From assembly GCA_012839805.1 (NCBI GenBank), contig DUMU01000016.1, forward strand, positions 27,131 to 91,130: a stretch of DNA of 64,000 nucleotides. Direction: 5' to 3'. The notes below the pieces were generated by a model. The model did no database searches. It saw only the letters and a list, made by a program, of their open reading frames with translations, and was not told the origin of the DNA. A program made the position numbers and the translations under genes. Within the stretch, counting starts at the first letter, position 1, and every line of letters starts with the position of its first letter. Shown one piece after another: positions 60,760 through 64,000 of the stretch. This stretch comes from Bacillota bacterium. GTDB taxonomy: Bacteria; Bacillota; Limnochordia; Limnochordales; DUMU01.

Positions 60760-62253
60760 TCACTGGCCGGCGATAACCTGCCAGGTGGTAGCGGGATCGT
60801 TGGTGATGATGGCGTCTACCCCAGCGGTGATCATCCGCTGCAGGTAGTACCGGTCATCCACCGTCCACACGAAAACCGCAATACCCCGAGAATGGAGGTA
60901 ACGGACCAGTTCGGGAGTGACCGCAGCGTAGTGAATGGAGACGGCGTTAGCCCCACTCTCCAGCACCTGCTTGACGATGAATGCTCCCGCGACCGCTGCG
61001 TTGCGAATACCCGGATCATTCAACAAGAGCGCCCGGGGAATGTCCGGGGCAAGCTGAGCTGCCAGTTTCACCGATTCCGGGTTGAACGACTGGATCACCA
61101 CGTTGTTGGTCATTCCCGTCTTCCGGATCGCCGCCACGGTGGCGGCCACGGTCGCCTGACCCGCCTGTTTGATCTCGATCAGAACCTGGGCCTTTTCCTT
61201 CGCCAACTCCAAGAGTTCTTCAAGGGTTGGGATCTTCTCACCGGCGAAGTCCGCGCTCTTCCAGGAGCCGGCATCAAGCTGCTTGATCTGCTCGAGGGTA
61301 AGCGAGGTGATGCTGCCGGAACCGTTGGTGGTACGGTTGAGCGTACCATCATGCAGTAGTACCGGCACGCCGTCGGCACTCAGGTAGACATCGCACTCTA
61401 GCAGATCGGCGTTCAGCTCGATAGCGCGCCGGAAAGCGGCCAGCGTATTTTCGGGCGCCTCTTTAGACGCCCCCCGGTGTGCGACGACGAAGGGAAGAGA
61501 GTTAGCCAAAGCAGCGTTTTTAGTGGTACGGGCCGGAGGAACTATCCCGGCTTGTTGTACGAGACCGGGTGCTTCGTCCCGACGGAGCGGCCGGACGACG
61601 ATGTTGTCGAAAGCTACCGTCGATCCGTTGACGTGCAGGCCGACCAGGCCTTTGGGATTTTGGACGATCCCGATCATCTCGTGAATCTGCTCTCCATTGA
61701 AGAAGTAGCGCACGCTGGAATCTATGACCTGAACCCGCAGATTGAAAGTCTGTCCGTTGGGTATGCGCTTGGGTGCCGGGCGGGTAGCCATTACCTCCCA
61801 GCCGCCGCTCGTCCCGCGGCGGGCTACCTCGGTGCCATTGTAGGCCGTCATGTTGTTGCGGACCGTAAACAGGTAGTAAGGGTAAGCTCCGGTGGCAGGA
61901 GTCCGGTACATCAGCGCGGTCCAGCGGGTTTCCTCGTTGGCAGCGATAAAGGTGACATCGGCCGAAAACTCATAATCCGTCCAGCTGGGATCACCGAAAA
62001 CGATCCGTCCCTGTACGCCAGAGGAGGGACTCTTGCCTATCAGCCGCCCTCCCTCTACCTTCCATTCGCCCTCCACAACCTTCCACCCGGCAGGGAGACT
62101 CCCGTCCGGTATCTGATCGAAATCCTCCTGAAGTAACGGTTCTTGTGGCAATGCCTCTCCCTGCGCGAAGGCACGGCCGGAAGCACCGAGCAGGACTCCT
62201 AATGTCCCTGCGAGAAAGAGCAGCACTACGTTTGCGCCAGCCTGATTGACCAC
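60760..62253 (-). CDS. Secreted glycerophosphodiester phosphodiesterase with N-terminal lectin-like domain
   Basis: A 497-residue two-domain protein. After a signal peptide (to about residue 30) residues 40-235 form a concanavalin/3-keto-disaccharide-hydrolase-like sandwich (LLQEDFDQIPDGSLPAGWKV, TWVALMYRT-like, GLVGLHVNGSTVAFDNIVV). From about 255 the catalytic TIM barrel shows AHRGASKEAPENTLAAF, LLECDVYLSADGVPVLLHD and VLIEIK, the metal and histidine residues of GDPD enzymes. It ends near VDAIITNDPATT. It would release glycerol-3-phosphate from lipid head groups outside the cytoplasm. GTG at 62253 follows AAGGAGG by seven bases, with a promoter at 62325-62353. Confidence 0.92.
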   Translation of the reverse strand: MVNQAGANVVLLFLAGTLGVLLGASGRAFAQGEALPQEPLLQEDFDQIPDGSLPAGWKVVEGEWKVEGGRLIGKSPSSGVQGRIVFGDPSWTDYEFSADVTFIAANEETRWTALMYRTPATGAYPYYLFTVRNNMTAYNGTEVARRGTSGGWEVMATRPAPKRIPNGQTFNLRVQVIDSSVRYFFNGEQIHEMIGIVQNPKGLVGLHVNGSTVAFDNIVVRPLRRDEAPGLVQQAGIVPPARTTKNAALANSLPFVVAHRGASKEAPENTLAAFRRAIELNADLLECDVYLSADGVPVLLHDGTLNRTTNGSGSITSLTLEQIKQLDAGSWKSADFAGEKIPTLEELLELAKEKAQVLIEIKQAGQATVAATVAAIRKTGMTNNVVIQSFNPESVKLAAQLAPDIPRALLLNDPGIRNAAVAGAFIVKQVLESGANAVSIHYAAVTPELVRYLHSRGIAVFVWTVDDRYYLQRMITAGVDAIITNDPATTWQVIAGQ

Positions 62254-62324
62254 ACTCCCGCCTCCTTAAGTACCGAACATCGAATAGCGAGTAGGGTAAC
62301 GCCGCCGGCGGCGGTTCTGTCCGG

Positions 62325-62353
62325 ATTCTAACAAGGCGCTGGCCTGCAGACAA
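62325..62353 (-). promoter_or_regulatory. Sigma-A promoter of the glycerophosphodiesterase gene
   Basis: Minus strand TTGTCT (62353-62348), 17 bases, TAGAAT (62330-62325), about 70 bases before the GTG start at 62253. Confidence 0.6.
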
Positions 62354-62484
62354 TGGCCAGGCTCGTTATTGCAGGTTATTGGCGGGTTGCGCCCGGTTTG
62401 GAGGGTGTGGTTTGGGCCCTGTAGCCGAAGCTATGGTGCAACTGGAGGTCTGTGCCTCAGCGCGAGCACACGACGCGAAACTCG

Positions 62485-62850
62485 TCAAGGGCTGGGCTCA
62501 ATGCCCGCTTTCCGGGCCAGCTGCGCCACCGCTTCCTCCGTGAGCGGCCGCAAAGCGACGTTGCCGGCCAGCACCACCGCTACCGTTTCTCCGGCCACCT
62601 GCAGGGGAACCGCCACATGCACCAGGCCGGCAAGGCAGATGTCAAGAACCTCCTTCCCCGACACGGCAGCGGTTCTCACAGAGGCCAGGAGCGAAGCTGC
62701 ACACCCGGCTCCCGCTTCAGGACTGCTACCGAGCAGAGCGCAGAAATAATCGCAGCAGGCTCGGGAGGCCGATCCAGAGGCATCAGAGGGCGGGGTTCTT
62801 GCGCGCACTCGGATTAGGGTGCGATTCCAGGTCGCCCCATCGGGGCTCAC
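62485..62850 (-). pseudogene. Truncated PocR-type sensory domain
   Basis: About 120 codons on the minus strand. The part YFCALLGSSPEAGAGCAASL followed by CLAGLVHVAVPLQVAGE and LAGNVALRPLTEEAV matches the second half of PocR ligand-binding domains (C...C, C-AGL, PL-V-G). The first half of the domain is missing. The preceding residues (VSPDGATWNRTL) instead resemble a fragment of a beta-propeller repeat. The frame stays open upstream to about 62950 without a clear start. The protein stops right after the domain, without an output module. I regard it as a decayed relative of the neighbouring PocR regulator. Confidence 0.45.
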
Positions 62851-62994
62851 AATCGGACGGATAGGCCATTCCCCAAATCCAGCCAGAAGCAGGAGATTGC
62901 TCCCGTATCCGCCAATGAAACAACCAGGGTAACAGGGTAACGAGCACGGTACGGCCGCAGGCCGGGTTGCCGCGGCAGGGCTCGGCTACTCGGG

Positions 62995-64000
62995 GTGAAG
63001 ATCGTGGCTATTGCCGCAGACCGTCGCCTGGTTTTTACCGAGGAACAAGTTCGCGAGCTCCTGGGATTGACCGGGGTGGGTGAGGAGCCGGAAACCGCCC
63101 GCGGGCTCGAAGAGCTCTTCGAACCGGGCGCGTTGGGCCACCTCCTCGACATGTTCCACCTGGCCACCGGCATGGGGGTCTTTGCCGCCCGGCCCGACGG
63201 TACGATCGTCTTCCCCCACGACCCCGAAAGGCTCATGTGCGCGTACTGCCGGATGATCCGGGCAACTCCCGCCGGGCGTTCCCGCTGCCAGGCCGACATC
63301 GCCCGGGGTGGGCAGTATGCCGCCCGTCTCGGCAGCCCCTACATCTTCCTTTGCCATGCGGGTCTCGTCGAATGGTCGGCTCCGATACTCGTTAACGGCG
63401 TCTATCTCGGATCGATGTTTTGCGGCGGCGTGGCCATGTGGCCCACCGGTGACACGCTGGCCCGTCAGGACCATGAAAAGCTGGCTCAGACCATCGCCGT
63501 CCCGGTGGAAGAGCTGCATGCGGCGGCGCTGACGATCCCGCAGGTAGAGGCCGCCCGGGTACAAGCCGCGGCCGAGATGCTCTTCGTAATGGTTAACTAC
63601 CTTTCCCGCACTGCTCTCCTCACGCTCTGGCAACAGCGGGCCATGGCCCAGCAGCAGGAACTCCTGGCCGCCCTGCTCCGCCGCCGGCAGGCAAGTGAAC
63701 CGAGTACCACAGCCAAAGGCCGGGCTCAGAACGGGGCCGGCATTGATGTTGATCAGGAAAGCAATGTCCACCGCGTCCACAACGTCGACGGTGTCGACAG
63801 CTACGGCAGGCACAACGGCCAAGGCCGCTCAACCTATCCGTGGGAAATCGAAGAGCAGCTGCTGGCACGGGTGCGCAAGGGAGAACGGGCGGAAGCCAAG
63901 CGACTGTTGAACCGCTTTCTGGGAGAAATCCTGTTTGCCTGCGGCTCCAGCATGGAAGTGATGAAAGCCCGGCTACTGGAGCTGGTCGTGGTTGCCTCCC
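62995..64000 (+). CDS. PocR-domain regulator, C-terminus cut by window edge
   Basis: At least 335 residues. Residues 45-200 form a PocR sensory domain: LLDMFHLATGMGVFAARPDG, CAYCRMIRATPAGRSRCQAD, FLCHAGLVEWSAPILVNG and LGSMFCGGVAMWP, with the cysteine pattern that may hold a metal. A coiled stretch (QQRAMAQQQELLAALLRRRQ) and a low-complexity Asn/Asp/Gly linker (63690-63835) follow. The visible end (EEQLLARVRKGERAEAKRLL) is the start of the module that usually precedes an AraC-type DNA-binding domain. PocR domains sense small diols or related ligands. The start is uncertain: GTG at 62995 or GTG at 63004, the latter with GGGG eight bases upstream. Confidence 0.8.
   Translation, partial: MKIVAIAADRRLVFTEEQVRELLGLTGVGEEPETARGLEELFEPGALGHLLDMFHLATGMGVFAARPDGTIVFPHDPERLMCAYCRMIRATPAGRSRCQADIARGGQYAARLGSPYIFLCHAGLVEWSAPILVNGVYLGSMFCGGVAMWPTGDTLARQDHEKLAQTIAVPVEELHAAALTIPQVEAARVQAAAEMLFVMVNYLSRTALLTLWQQRAMAQQQELLAALLRRRQASEPSTTAKGRAQNGAGIDVDQESNVHRVHNVDGVDSYGRHNGQGRSTYPWEIEEQLLARVRKGERAEAKRLLNRFLGEILFACGSSMEVMKARLLELVVVAS

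Overview
The window reads as a chromosomal stretch of a GC-rich, flagellated, carbohydrate-scavenging Bacillota of the Limnochordia or Symbiobacteria kind. Ribosome binding sites are strong (AGGAGG type), TTG and GTG starts are common, and sigma-A promoters look classical. Two secreted beta-barrel-like proteins (23038-24378, 36741-38492) and four sugar-binding proteins with signal peptides but no lipobox cysteine point to a cell with an outer membrane, which suits Limnochordia. This taxonomic reading is inference. No rRNA, tRNA, CRISPR array or intact insertion sequence was seen.

Layout. 1-662: truncated cysteine-synthase-family gene with a clear promoter. 928-6487 (minus): operon of an exported GH38 alpha-mannosidase, a two-module 'DWCG' protein and a sugar-binding protein. 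It diverges from 6632-9352, an Lrp/AsnC regulator fused to a large glycosidase-like region, the most unusual gene here. 9537-18082: a LacI regulator, a GH116 glycosidase, an L-fucose/D-arabinose isomerase-like gene, a GH172-type gene broken by one in-frame TAA, and a GNAT acetyltransferase. Three matching palindromes (RCAAYCGWTTGY) sit in the three promoters of this block and define a probable local regulon. 18154-19555: vapBC-type pair and ogt. 19724-25466: frameshifted sugar-binding protein, xylulokinase, outer-membrane-like protein, and a second LacI regulator with a CelR/CebR-like operator. 25586-31712: cation/proton antiporter, esterase, a lone flagellin with a sigma-28 promoter, and a GHMP sugar kinase. 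32034-36481: MIF-like tautomerase, MFS transporter, ABC exporter pair. 36741-42467: second beta-barrel, glmS, another sugar-binding protein, a rubredoxin-like mini-protein. 42636-47284: two aldo/keto reductases, a CDP-alcohol phosphatidyltransferase, GH3. 47392-54656: GH106-like giant, GH127, alkaline phosphatase. 54871-57128: zinc alcohol dehydrogenase, Dtd, a Met-rich protein. 57129-58003: paired hairpins and a broken winged-helix gene. 58004-64000: sugar-binding protein, an unknown beta-rich protein, a glycerophosphodiesterase, and two PocR-domain genes (one decayed, one cut by the window edge).

How it fits together. The dominant theme is breakdown of plant or microbial oligosaccharides: GH38, GH116, GH172, GH3, GH106-like and GH127, then isomerase, xylulokinase and reductases. 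Four sugar-binding proteins are present with no permease gene beside them, so they must share membrane components encoded elsewhere. Two genome-style oddities recur: Ala/Gly/Pro/Thr-rich low-complexity inserts inside otherwise conserved enzymes, and 12-17 bp tandem duplications near stop codons and ribosome binding sites. Three genes are disrupted by single-base changes (15871, 20705-20710, 57645-57648); sequencing error must be excluded before calling them pseudogenes.
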